Positions 17,169-26,084 of a stretch of DNA of 64,000 nucleotides are shown piece by piece. Within the stretch, counting starts at the first letter, position 1; each line of letters opens with the position of its first letter. The stretch is from JBCCTX01 sp964468435 (GTDB lineage Bacteria > Bacteroidota > Bacteroidia > J057), in NCBI GenBank assembly GCA_964468435.1, contig CAYXVE010000005.1:62001-126000 (forward strand), read 5' to 3'. The position numbers and the translations under genes are program-made. The notes beneath the pieces were generated by a model, which saw nothing but the letters and a program-made list of their open reading frames with translations, was not told the origin of the DNA and made no database searches.

Positions 17169-17710
17169 TCTTTGACTAGCTTTCTCAATTCGTTGAGGGC
17201 CGTTCTGACTCGGGTTTTTAAGGTTCCCAGTGGAAGTTCCAGCACTTTGGCTGCCTCCCTGTGACTGTATCCCTTGAAATAAATAATCTCTATGACTTCC
17301 CTTTGTTTCGGGTCCAGTTGATCTACCCATTTTTCCAAACCTATCGCATCAACTTCCAGCGCATAAGTCGCTTCTTCATTTTTATTAGATACGGTATTCC
17401 CCTCTTGCCGGATGTTGACCGACTGTTTAAACTGAATGGAACGGGTCTTATCTATGGCAGCATTTCTCGCAATATTAATTAACCAAGTAAAAAGCCTCCC
17501 TTTCTGCTGATCATATTGCTTGCCATTTTTCCAAATTTTCACCAACACTTCTTGTAACACATCTTCTGCAATATCCCCCTCTCCTACTATTTTCAGGATC
17601 GTACCGAATAATATTTTCCCATAGTTCTCATAGATTAGTTTAATAGCTGTCTTATCCTGTTTTCCCAACAAGTCAACAATATGATTCTCTATGGCGGAAA
17701 TCTTACTCAA
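17165..17710 (-). CDS. ECF RNA polymerase sigma factor
   Basis: A 181-residue sigma-70 family member of the extracytoplasmic-function group. Region 2 is at about residues 25-95 (GDIAEDVLQEVLVKIW, FTWLINIARNAAID) and region 4 at about 125-178 (LDPKQREVIEIIYFKGYSHREAAKVLELPLGTLKTR). The apparent start is a TTG at 17708-17710; no better ATG gives a full region 2. Its stop is shared with the anti-sigma start. The pair is transcribed away from the DUF4331 genes, separated by about 100 bases, so it may control them; this is inference from layout. Confidence 0.93.
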   Translation of the reverse strand: MSKISAIENHIVDLLGKQDKTAIKLIYENYGKILFGTILKIVGEGDIAEDVLQEVLVKIWKNGKQYDQQKGRLFTWLINIARNAAIDKTRSIQFKQSVNIRQEGNTVSNKNEEATYALEVDAIGLEKWVDQLDPKQREVIEIIYFKGYSHREAAKVLELPLGTLKTRVRTALNELRKLVKD

Positions 17711-17814
17711 TGATATGGGTTAACAGTTCAAGCATACATTTAAATATAAACAAAAATGGATCAGACCAAAATCCGGTTTTCCATTACGGGTCGTAAATAG
17801 GGAAAATTTTTATT

Positions 17815-19572
17815 ATGAAAACTAATCTATTATCTATTAAACCCAGAAACTGGACTGTCAGCAAAATTGAGTTGCTATGCCTAGTCCTGTTGTGGGGAGC
17901 ATCGACACAGGCTTCCAGCCACAGGGAAGCTCCCATGATCGCTAATGATCCCCTTGCTGACAATACAGACCTGTATGTATTTCGCAGTCCGGATAATCCC
18001 AATACGGTTACCCTAATTGCCAATTACATCCCAGGTGAATTACCTTTTGGTGGGCCTAATTATTACTCCTTTGGAGAAAATGTGAGATATGAGATACATA
18101 TTGACAACGATGTCGAGACTCCTGGTGATGATATCATCTATCGTGCTACCTTTTCCCAAACCAACCAAGATACCACGACCTTCTTCAATATTCGTTTGGG
18201 ACTCCAAAACCTGTTGACAACCTACACGTTGGAGCGCAGCGTAGATGGTGGGCAAAACTTTGAGGTTATCGTAGAAAATGGTGTTGTCCCACCCAATAAC
18301 ATTGGTCCAAGATCCATTGAAGGCTCTGTAGGATTAGGAGCAGATTCTTATGAATCTTTGATTCAGGCAGCTATCACGAATGCTTCTACCGGTGAAAAGG
18401 TCTTTTGTGGACCAGTAGACGATCCCTTTTTCGTAGACCTGGGAGGTATTTTTGATCTGGGAGACTCTCCACGTCAAAATAGTGCTCCCAGAGACGCACT
18501 GGCAAAATTCAACTGTCATACTATTGCTATACAAGTACCCATTTCTACCCTACAGAAAAACGGATTGGAAGTGGCCGAAGCTGAAAATATCCTGGATGGT
18601 AATTATGTCATCGGTGTTTGGGCTTCTGCCAGCAGGCCCATGATGCAGACTTTGGGAGATAATGGAGAGGCTTCTACGTTTGATGGTGAATGGGTTCAGG
18701 TATCGCGTTTAGGTATGCCCCTGGCCAATGAAGCTGTAATTCCTATCGGAGAAAAAGACGAGTGGAATGCAAGAACACCTTACAATGAAAACCCAAAACA
18801 CTTTGAGTATTTTTATAACCCAGAACTAGCACTATACATGGATGATGATCAGTTTGGCGGAGCCGTACCAGCCTTTGCTCCCCTTCGCATACAGCGCAAT
18901 TCACTACAGAGTTTCGATTTCGGTAATGGTCAGAATGGATTGTTTGTGTTGAAGGGTAATGAGGCACTTGAAGGTACGGCATTGGATGATGATATCTTCG
19001 GCAACCTGTTACTTCCTGCAGCTGGAAAACCCCGTTCGGTAGACTTATGGCCTGCATTTCACACTGGAGTCCCTAATGTACCCCCATATCAGCTAGCTAC
19101 CGGAAAGGGAGGAAACCCGCTTGCTGACGGAAAACCATTTATCAACAATTTTCTCCCAAACGGAGGCGATATGCTACGGTTGAATATGGCAATTCCAGTT
19201 ACAGATCGCAACGATCCTGCCTTCAGCTCTCTTGGACTGATCCAGGCAGCTGTCCTCGGGCTAACCGATAATCGCTACGCCAATACAGACATACAATTTA
19301 TCCCCAACATGGACGGATTCCCCAACGGAAGAAGACTGGAAGATGACGTTACGCGCATAGAACTTCAGGCTGTAGCCGGCGTTATTCTGGCAGCCGTAGG
19401 ACTATGGTATGATGACCATACCTCAGGAGATCCCAATCCTTTGACACCAGATTTACTGGATGTGTTGACCTACACAACAGGGATAGAAGCAAATGATACC
19501 ACATTCAGTTCATCTTTCCCCTACCTGGTTGCTCCATGGAGAAGTACAGAGGTAGCTTTTGGTGATAACTAA
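17815..19572 (+). CDS. DUF4331 protein, first of a tandem pair
   Basis: A 585-residue secreted protein. A hydrophobic N-terminal segment (ELLCLVLLWGASTQA) precedes ASSHREAPMIANDPLADN, the hallmark opening of DUF4331. Further shared blocks are FVDLGGIFDLGDSPRQN and PNMDGFPNGRRLEDDVTRIELQ. It ends without a sorting domain. The next gene, 17 bases downstream, is a close paralogue that carries one. The biochemical role of DUF4331 is unknown. Linkage to ECF sigma/anti-sigma genes and a TPR protein suggests a regulated envelope or exported system. Confidence 0.9.
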   Translation: MKTNLLSIKPRNWTVSKIELLCLVLLWGASTQASSHREAPMIANDPLADNTDLYVFRSPDNPNTVTLIANYIPGELPFGGPNYYSFGENVRYEIHIDNDVETPGDDIIYRATFSQTNQDTTTFFNIRLGLQNLLTTYTLERSVDGGQNFEVIVENGVVPPNNIGPRSIEGSVGLGADSYESLIQAAITNASTGEKVFCGPVDDPFFVDLGGIFDLGDSPRQNSAPRDALAKFNCHTIAIQVPISTLQKNGLEVAEAENILDGNYVIGVWASASRPMMQTLGDNGEASTFDGEWVQVSRLGMPLANEAVIPIGEKDEWNARTPYNENPKHFEYFYNPELALYMDDDQFGGAVPAFAPLRIQRNSLQSFDFGNGQNGLFVLKGNEALEGTALDDDIFGNLLLPAAGKPRSVDLWPAFHTGVPNVPPYQLATGKGGNPLADGKPFINNFLPNGGDMLRLNMAIPVTDRNDPAFSSLGLIQAAVLGLTDNRYANTDIQFIPNMDGFPNGRRLEDDVTRIELQAVAGVILAAVGLWYDDHTSGDPNPLTPDLLDVLTYTTGIEANDTTFSSSFPYLVAPWRSTEVAFGDN

Positions 19573-19589
19573 ACAAAACAATCAATTAT

Positions 19590-21623
19590 ATGAAACCGAT
19601 TAATCAAAAAATATTATTTCTCATATTGGCGCTCGTTGCCCTGACGATCAGTGCAATTGCTTCCAGCCACAGAGAGGCGCCACTCATTTCAAATGACCCA
19701 CTGGCTGACAATACAGACCTGTATGCATTCAGAAGTCCAGATAATCCTGAGATGATTACCGTCATTGCATGTTATGTACCGCTACAATTACCCATGGGTG
19801 GTCCCAATTATTATCAGTTTGGCGAAAATATCCGCTATGAGATCCACATTGACAATAACATCAACACCAGCGGCGACGATATCATCTATCGCTTTACCTT
19901 TGATAAAACCCAAGAAGATCCTACTACTTTTTTCAACATCAGACTGGGACAGGAAAACCTGAAAACCACCTATACCTTGGAAAAAAGTATAGATGGGGGC
20001 CAAAGTTTTGAAACTATTATCACAGAGGGTACAGTCCCTCCCTATAACATCGGACCAAGATCTATTGAAAGCCCAGTAGGGCTCAACAGCAACTATGAGG
20101 ATCTCTTCACGGGTGCCATCACAGATGCATCTTCAGGAGAAAAAGTATTCTGTGGCCCTTCCGATGATCCCTTTTTTGTAGACCTGGGCGGTATTTTTGA
20201 TCTAGGCGACTCGCCCCGTCAAAATGGAGAGCCTAAGGATGGTATTGCCGGACTGAATGTCAACACCATTGCTTTACAGATACCCATCAATATGCTTCAG
20301 AAAGATGGCCTGAACATCAGTGCAGCGAGACATGTACTGGATTCAGAATTTATTATCGGAGTGTGGGCATCTGCCAGCAGACCACGTCTTAAGGTACTGA
20401 ATGGAGATGGGACAGAATCCTATGATGGTGCCTGGGTGCAGGTATCGCGCTTAGGTATGCCCCTGACTAATGAAGCAGTCATACCTATAGGCGCCAAAGA
20501 TGAATGGAATGCCAGAACACCCTACAACGAGAATCCAGCGCATTACGAGTATTTTTACAATCCGGAACTGGCACTGTACATGGACGACAGCTTGTTTGGC
20601 GGAGCCATACCAGCTCTTTCTACATTACGTATCCAGCGCAATTCTCTTCAAAGTTTTGACTTTGGCAATGGGCAGGATGGCTTATTTGGCTTGAAAAACT
20701 CAATAGCACTGGATGGAACAGCACTGGCTGAAGATCAATTTGGAGCCTTACTCTTGCCAGCCCCCGGAAAACCCCGTTCCATAGATCTATGGCCGATTTT
20801 CCATACCGGAGTTCCTAATTTCTGGCCATACCAGCTTGCTACCGGAAAAAATGGAGATGTGTTAGGTAGACAAGGAAAAGCTTTTATCAATAATTTTTTA
20901 CCAAACGGAGGCGATATGCTACGGTTGAATATGGCTACTCCACCTACAGATCGTAGTAGTAAAGCATTTAGTAGTCTCGGCCTTATACAAGCAGCTGTTA
21001 CAGGTCTTACTGATACCACTTTCGCCAATACAGACATTGAGTTCATCCCCAATATGGATGGCTTCCCGAATGGACGCAGGCTGGAAGACGATGTGACACG
21101 GATTGAACTTCAAGCGGTAGCCGGAGTTGTACTTGCTGCTATTGGACTCTGGTACGATGATTATGCTGCAGGTGATCCCAATCCTGTAACAGAAGATCTG
21201 CTCGACGTACTCACCTACACTACAGGGGTAGAAGCTAATGATACCACTTTCAGAACATCATTTCCATATGTTCAGCTTCCATGGCGTGGAACTGAAGCAG
21301 AAGGTGGACAGGGTCGTACAGAACCTTTACTGACATCTACCAGCCTGGACATAGGTGCTGATCCTGTATTCCTGACCAGCTATCCCAATCCATTTCAGTC
21401 ATCTACAACGCTGAAATACAGGGTAACACAACCCGATCGTGTAACGATCCATATTTATGACCTAAAGGGTAACCTGATCAAGACCTTGATCGATGGAGCT
21501 CGTCAATCTGGGGTATATGAGGTTGAATGGGAAGCAAATGACTTGGAGACAGGAATTTATGTGGCGCAAATCACGGCTGAAAAAAGTAGAATACACCAGT
21601 CTGTCAAAATAGTAAAGAAGTAA
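19590..21623 (+). CDS. DUF4331 protein with T9SS C-terminal sorting domain
   Basis: A 677-residue paralogue of the preceding gene. It has a signal peptide (ALVALTISAIA), SSHREAPLISNDPLADN, the same FVDLGGIFDLGDSPRQN block, and near-identical long stretches throughout the first 570 residues. It adds a C-terminal extension with SYPNPFQSSTTLKY and ends in a type A T9SS signal (GIYVAQITAEKSRIHQSVKI, then VKK). The family member with this domain should be exported and anchored or released by the T9SS, whereas its partner should not use that route. Confidence 0.92.
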   Translation: MKPINQKILFLILALVALTISAIASSHREAPLISNDPLADNTDLYAFRSPDNPEMITVIACYVPLQLPMGGPNYYQFGENIRYEIHIDNNINTSGDDIIYRFTFDKTQEDPTTFFNIRLGQENLKTTYTLEKSIDGGQSFETIITEGTVPPYNIGPRSIESPVGLNSNYEDLFTGAITDASSGEKVFCGPSDDPFFVDLGGIFDLGDSPRQNGEPKDGIAGLNVNTIALQIPINMLQKDGLNISAARHVLDSEFIIGVWASASRPRLKVLNGDGTESYDGAWVQVSRLGMPLTNEAVIPIGAKDEWNARTPYNENPAHYEYFYNPELALYMDDSLFGGAIPALSTLRIQRNSLQSFDFGNGQDGLFGLKNSIALDGTALAEDQFGALLLPAPGKPRSIDLWPIFHTGVPNFWPYQLATGKNGDVLGRQGKAFINNFLPNGGDMLRLNMATPPTDRSSKAFSSLGLIQAAVTGLTDTTFANTDIEFIPNMDGFPNGRRLEDDVTRIELQAVAGVVLAAIGLWYDDYAAGDPNPVTEDLLDVLTYTTGVEANDTTFRTSFPYVQLPWRGTEAEGGQGRTEPLLTSTSLDIGADPVFLTSYPNPFQSSTTLKYRVTQPDRVTIHIYDLKGNLIKTLIDGARQSGVYEVEWEANDLETGIYVAQITAEKSRIHQSVKIVKK

Positions 21624-21650
21624 TAAAGACTATCAGCTAAGCGCTGTGGA

Positions 21651-21721
21651 CTGTCGCAGGGGGGCAAAAGTGAAGGTTAAATGTAGTATTAAGTAGGGTT
21701 TAAACCTGGCTCCCCCGACAG
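21651..21721 (+). repeat. Long-range inverted repeat between DUF4331 and TPR genes
   Basis: CTGTCG-CA-GGGGGG (21651-21664) can pair with TCCCCCGACAG (21711-21721) across about 46 bases, which themselves contain the palindrome GGTTTAAACC. It is followed by TTCATTTT. It could be a partial terminator or attenuator between the DUF4331 pair and the downstream TPR gene. Confidence 0.4.
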
Positions 21722-21751
21722 TTCATTTTAATAATCACAACAATTATCATC

Positions 21752-23101
21752 ATGAAATTTAAAATACTTATCATTAATTCTCTCATAGCAGGCTTTGCGA
21801 TATGCATCTGCCTGATAAGTTGCACACCTATCGATCGCAATACGGATAATGTTATGACACAAAGTACCTTGAAAATCCCTGTATTGCTGGAAAGATCTCC
21901 ACAGTTGGGATCAGTTGAAGAACAGCAATACATGACTGATACATACCGGAACCTTTACAGTGAAATCCTTAAAAATCCCCATGATTGGGATGCCGTTCTG
22001 TCTTTGGTGAGGTTGTATATGCTGGAAGGGCGTATAACGGGTGAACATGGGCACTATTATCCGGCAGCATTGAAAATGCTGGACCATATACAGGGGCAAT
22101 CCCAGGATGAGGATGCGCTATTTCAGTCAAATTTCCTCAAAGCATCGGTATTGCTATCTCTCCATCGTTTTGACGAGGCCCTAACCTATGGCGAACGCGC
22201 TCTGGAAATGAATGCCTACCACGCTTCGACGTATGGCACACTGGTTGATGCACACGTGGAATTGGGAAATTATGCCAAAGCTGTAGAATTGGCGGATCAA
22301 ATGGTATCGATACGTCCGGATCTGAGATCCTATTCGAGAATATCTTATCTGAGAGAGATTCATGGAGACATCTCTGGTGCTCAAGAGGCCATGGAAATGG
22401 CCATAAAGGCCGGGATGCCGGGTTATGAAGACGCAGCGTGGTGTCGTCTGACGCTTGGTGGACTCCATGAATCTTATGGGGAACTGACAGAAGCCCGCAA
22501 TCAATATCAAAAAGCCCTAGAAGAACGTAACAATTACCCATTTGCCATCGCAGCTATCGCAGGTATTGAAATGAAAAATCAGAACTACGATAAAGCACTT
22601 GCATTGCTGGATTCAGCTTGCAATATTATACCTGAGGTAGGCTTTTACGAACAGAAGGCAGAATTGTATCTCGCTACAGGACAGGAAAAAGAGGCTCAGA
22701 ACATCATTGTTGAGATTCTGGAAATGCTGGAAGATGACGAAGCACATGGGCACATTATGAATCTGGAATACGCCAAATTGTACAGGGATCTGATCGAAGA
22801 TCAATCCAAAGCCCTAGAGTATGCTCAAAAAGAGTATGAAAAGAGACCTGACAATATTGACATAAACCTCATGATAGCTTCTATTTTTTATAATATGAAT
22901 GCTATGGATCTGGCTGAAAAATACCTTCAAAAAGCACAGCGAACACAATCCAAAAATCCTGAACTCATATTGCTATCGGGGTTGATACGTTACGAACGTG
23001 GTTTACAAGATGAAGGAAAACAAATGTTGAAAACTTCGCTTGAACAAGATCCCTTTCAGCAAAACGCTCATGTCGAAAAAGCAAAAATGCTCTTACGGTA
23101 A
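21752..23101 (+). CDS. TPR-repeat lipoprotein
   Basis: A 449-residue protein with a lipoprotein signal (ICICLISC, Cys at about 24). Consecutive TPR-like helical pairs run from about residue 65 to the end (for example EALTYGERALEMNAYHAS, AVELADQMVSIRPDLRS, AEKYLQKAQRTQSKNPEL). It is probably anchored in the envelope as a protein-interaction scaffold. It follows the DUF4331 pair on the same strand and ends at a strong hairpin, so it is likely the last gene of that unit. Confidence 0.88.
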   Translation: MKFKILIINSLIAGFAICICLISCTPIDRNTDNVMTQSTLKIPVLLERSPQLGSVEEQQYMTDTYRNLYSEILKNPHDWDAVLSLVRLYMLEGRITGEHGHYYPAALKMLDHIQGQSQDEDALFQSNFLKASVLLSLHRFDEALTYGERALEMNAYHASTYGTLVDAHVELGNYAKAVELADQMVSIRPDLRSYSRISYLREIHGDISGAQEAMEMAIKAGMPGYEDAAWCRLTLGGLHESYGELTEARNQYQKALEERNNYPFAIAAIAGIEMKNQNYDKALALLDSACNIIPEVGFYEQKAELYLATGQEKEAQNIIVEILEMLEDDEAHGHIMNLEYAKLYRDLIEDQSKALEYAQKEYEKRPDNIDINLMIASIFYNMNAMDLAEKYLQKAQRTQSKNPELILLSGLIRYERGLQDEGKQMLKTSLEQDPFQQNAHVEKAKMLLR

Positions 23102-23107
23102 GCTTTG

Positions 23108-23141
23108 CCTAGGAAGGAGTCTTTTGAAACTCCTTCCTAGG
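23108..23141 (+). terminator. Strong hairpin after the TPR gene
   Basis: A perfect 13-bp stem CCTAGGAAGGAGT / ACTCCTTCCTAGG with an 8-base loop begins 7 bases past the stop. No long T-run follows, so it may act as a terminator or a 3' stabiliser. Its AGGAAG core relates it to the other hairpins of this window. Confidence 0.65.
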
Positions 23142-23219
23142 AATACATTCTGGAATCCTTTTTAAAAATGGGTCTATCAGCAATACAGGGATTTCAAAAA
23201 AATACCTATACTTGCCCCT

Positions 23220-24134
23220 ATGCTAAAACTCAATCTTGAATCTAGTGGCGAGGTATCCCGAGCATACCTGATGATCCATGTGGCTGTATTGTTATTTGGA
23301 TTTACAGCGATTCTGGGGAAATTGATCGACTTACCTGGAGCTACGATTGTTTGGTACCGGATGTCTCTTACGGGTATTAGTTTGTGTTTTTTTCCTGCTA
23401 TTTTCCGGCATATCAAAAACATATCCAGCACTCAGCTAATACGAATTGCAGGTATTGGGGTGCTGGTAACCTTGCACTGGGTAGCCTTTTATGAAGCTAT
23501 TAAATATTCCAATGTGAGTATTACCCTAAGCTGCATGGCCTCTACGAGCTTCTTCACTGCACTGATAGAACCTCTAATCTTCCGCAGCAGGATCAAAGTT
23601 CCGGAATTGATACTGGGAGGATTAGTTATACTGGGCTTTGTATTCATTTTTGGATTTACAGGTGAAAATTACTTTGTAGGGATGATCATCGCTATTATTT
23701 CTGCTATTCTTGCAGCTATATTCAGCGTATTCAATAAATCTATCGTCAGCCATCACGATGTCTATGCGATCACGCTGGTACAGTTTGTTACAGGTGTAGT
23801 GTTTCTTTCCGTACTGAGTCCCCTTTACATTTACCTTTTCCCCCAGACACAGATATTGCCCTCATCCATAGATTGGGTATATCTCATCATCCTTGCGTTG
23901 CTCTGCACGACATTAGCCTATACGCTTACCATGAATGCGCTCAAACATCTGACAGCATTTACCACCAATCTTGCCATTAACCTGGAGCCCATCTATGGTA
24001 TCCTGATGGCATTCTTTTTTTTCAACGAGAACGAAGAACTTAACCCGGGCTTTTACGTTGGGGCAGTTATTATACTTTCTGCTGTACTACTACATGCCTG
24101 GATGAGCAGGCGTAGAAGATCATGGAACAAATAA
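23220..24134 (+). CDS. EamA/DMT-family membrane transporter
   Basis: A 304-residue integral membrane protein with about ten transmembrane segments arranged as two EamA repeats (first about 18-150, second about 160-298). Seen are GATIVWYRMSLTG near the start of the first repeat and LAINLEPIYGILMAFFFF in the second, which is the usual EamA signature. It probably exports a small metabolite or amino acid; the substrate is not predictable. TATACTTG just upstream of the ATG resembles a -7 element with one mismatch. Confidence 0.88.
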   Translation: MLKLNLESSGEVSRAYLMIHVAVLLFGFTAILGKLIDLPGATIVWYRMSLTGISLCFFPAIFRHIKNISSTQLIRIAGIGVLVTLHWVAFYEAIKYSNVSITLSCMASTSFFTALIEPLIFRSRIKVPELILGGLVILGFVFIFGFTGENYFVGMIIAIISAILAAIFSVFNKSIVSHHDVYAITLVQFVTGVVFLSVLSPLYIYLFPQTQILPSSIDWVYLIILALLCTTLAYTLTMNALKHLTAFTTNLAINLEPIYGILMAFFFFNENEELNPGFYVGAVIILSAVLLHAWMSRRRRSWNK

Positions 24135-24343
24135 GACAATATATTCCCTAACACTGATGCTAGGGATATAAGTAAAAACAGCTTATTACCTGGACATATC
24201 TTTAGGGCATTTGATTGGGGTCTGTTCATTTATTTTGAAAGCACTTGCAAAAATACTATTCCCTAATTAAATAATATACGGTGTTAGATAAGTTGCATTT
24301 ATCTTGAAATAAGCGCCTTTTTTTTACCCGCTACTTTAAACCC

Positions 24344-24374
24344 AAAAAGCGCGTGCTCCCTTTCAGGAGCACGC
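24344..24374 (-). terminator. Rho-independent terminator, minus strand
   Basis: A perfect 9-bp stem GCGTGCTCC / GGAGCACGC with a 6-base loop is followed on the minus strand by GCTTTTT. There is no minus-strand protein gene in front of it, which is why an RNA gene is suspected. On the plus strand no T-run follows. Confidence 0.65.
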
Positions 24375-24564
24375 TAAAGTGATGTGATGGCAGCTAACAA
24401 CTATTCTTGACGGTTGGTAATGAGGAGAAAAGGGGGCTGCCTATATAAAATGGTAATCTATATGTTCTTCATCGGCAGCTCCTGAAATCATGGGAAATCT
24501 GATTGATTAGCTAATTTTAGAGATTTCCTAGAGCGTTACTCATGACTTTTCATGATATTGTGTG

Positions 24565-24649
24565 TGCTTACTATCAGGTCATCTTGTGGGCGTTTTCCTT
24601 GACATTTATTGACATTGATACATGCGCTAATTATCAGGTCATTTTGGGG
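24565..24649. repeat. Imperfect direct repeat with exact 60-base period
   Basis: TATCAGGTCAT occurs at 24572-24582 and 24632-24642, within longer similar copies (about 26 bases each, TGC..TA..TATCAGGTCAT.TTG.GGG). A run of nine G follows the second copy. Confidence 0.5.
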
Positions 24650-24699
24650 GGGGGCTTTATGCTGTTTGATTTGCGTTATTCATTTCCTTGTTTACATAT

Positions 24700-24707
24700 C
24701 AAAAGTA
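24700..24707 (-). promoter_or_regulatory. Possible -7 element for the candidate RNA
   Basis: The minus strand reads TACTTTTG, matching TAnnTTTG, with a TTG 16 bases further upstream (slightly short spacing for a -33 element). Confidence 0.3.
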
Positions 24708-24850
24708 GGACAATCCATACATACAAGCGCTTGAAGTTCGGTTAGGGATACAAGGATGGGGATGAAAGCATTATTAATCTCGATAAGTGAATTTGCTTTT
24801 CAATTCTTTTTACTCATATTTTTACGCTTTGATTTTTCATATTACTTCAT

Positions 24851-25912
24851 ATGAGCATAATAATCAGTGGAATACAGCAGGTCGGTATTGGGATTCCCAA
24901 TGTACACGAAGCCTGGGCATGGTACAGAAAACATTTTGGGATGGATATCCCCATGTTTGATGAAGCGGCTGAAGCCAACCTCATGCTACCCTACACAGGT
25001 GGCCAGCCTCAGCAACGCCATGCAATACTGGTCTATAACATCCAGGGAGGAGGAGGCATGGAGATTTGGCAATATAAATCACGTACTCCACAGGCACCTA
25101 CTTTTCATCCGCAGCTAGGTGACCTGGGTATACACATTACAAAAATAAAAGCCAATGATCCATTAGAAGTGCTTAAGCAATTTCAAAGTCAAGAAGTAGA
25201 TCTGATCCATTCAACAGTCCAGAAATCACCAGACCAAAAAGCTCATTTCATGCTCCGCGATCCCTACGGAAATATTTTTCAAGTGATCCAATGGGATGAT
25301 TGGTTTATTCAAAATAACCTTTCGACGGGTGGCCCTGTTGGCTGTGTGATTGGCGTATCAGACATCGACAAATCACTGACGCTTTATCGGGACATACTGG
25401 GATATGATAAGATCATATATGATGAAACGGGGGATTTTGAAGACCTTAAGGTTCTGTCAGGAGGTGAACACCGCTTCAGAAGGATGCTGCTGACACATCT
25501 TAACCCTCGCAAAGGACCATTCAGCAAATTCTTTGGGAAAACGACCATTGAGCTGATACAGGTCCTGGATCGGAGCCCACAAAAAATCTTTGAAAACAGG
25601 TTTTGGGGTGATCTTGGCTATATTCATCTGTGTTTTGATATACAGGGAATGCAGGAACTCAAACAACTCTGCGAATCCCAAGGCTTCCCCTTCACAGTCG
25701 ATAGCAGCAATAGTTTCGACATGGGAGAGGCAGCAGGTCATTTTTCATACATTGAAGATCCTGATGGTACACTTATAGAGTTTGTCGAGACCCATAAAAT
25801 CCCTATTATTAAGAAAATAGGATGGTTCCTAGATCTGAGAAAACGTAATCCAGAGAAAGCACTTCCCAACTGGATGATACAATCGCTGTCATTTAACCGT
25901 GTGAAAGCTTAG
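24851..25912 (+). CDS. Two-domain VOC (glyoxalase-like) protein
   Basis: A 353-residue soluble protein with two vicinal-oxygen-chelate domains. The first is at about 3-145 (GIQQVGIGIPNVHEAWAWYR ... MLRDPYGNIFQV) and the second at about 158-315 (GCVIGVSDIDKSLTLYRDIL ... FSYIEDPDGTLIEFVE). The EDPDGTLIEF metal-ligand strand is well kept, so metal binding by the second domain is likely. The family covers dioxygenases, isomerases and lyases, and the substrate cannot be told. It sits about 170 bases upstream of an acyltransferase on the same strand. Confidence 0.88.
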   Translation: MSIIISGIQQVGIGIPNVHEAWAWYRKHFGMDIPMFDEAAEANLMLPYTGGQPQQRHAILVYNIQGGGGMEIWQYKSRTPQAPTFHPQLGDLGIHITKIKANDPLEVLKQFQSQEVDLIHSTVQKSPDQKAHFMLRDPYGNIFQVIQWDDWFIQNNLSTGGPVGCVIGVSDIDKSLTLYRDILGYDKIIYDETGDFEDLKVLSGGEHRFRRMLLTHLNPRKGPFSKFFGKTTIELIQVLDRSPQKIFENRFWGDLGYIHLCFDIQGMQELKQLCESQGFPFTVDSSNSFDMGEAAGHFSYIEDPDGTLIEFVETHKIPIIKKIGWFLDLRKRNPEKALPNWMIQSLSFNRVKA

Positions 25913-26084
25913 AGGGGTAAGGTTGAGTAAGTGGCGATATCTGTGCACCAGGATAAAGGAGCATAGTATCTATCGTTTCTGATGAGTAACAGGAATTATC
26001 AGGTCTCAAAAACAGTTGTACATAGCATGAACAATGCCTTGGTAAGAATTGTATGCATTGTTGGTGGATCATTAAATTCTGACC

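Larger units (their letters stand above)
24344..24692 (-). ncRNA. Candidate structured non-coding RNA
   Basis: The 716-base gap 24135-24850 has no convincing gene. On the minus strand it has a -7 element (TACTTTTG, 24700-24707) and, about 340 bases on, a textbook terminator. Between them are several hairpins: GGAAATCT/AGATTTCC (24493-24528) enclosing the palindrome ATTAGCTAAT, CATGA/TCATG (24541-24554), and GGCAGC/GCTGCC pairs with two alternative partners (24389, 24436, 24475). No known RNA family is recognised (not tmRNA, RNase P or SRP by their hallmark segments). The ends are estimates. Confidence 0.3.

Noticed and set aside
22137..22541. Minus-strand frames of 109 and 134 codons
   Set aside because: Shadows of the TPR lipoprotein gene; His/Pro/Arg-rich.
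24542..24745. 67-codon plus-strand frame in the structured gap
   Set aside because: Its repeated CAxYQVI peptide is a by-product of the 60-base DNA repeat and it runs through the G9 run; no protein features.
24135..24850. tmRNA, RNase P RNA or SRP RNA in the structured gap
   Set aside because: No tRNA-like end, no P4-type or SRP hallmark segments could be found on either strand.
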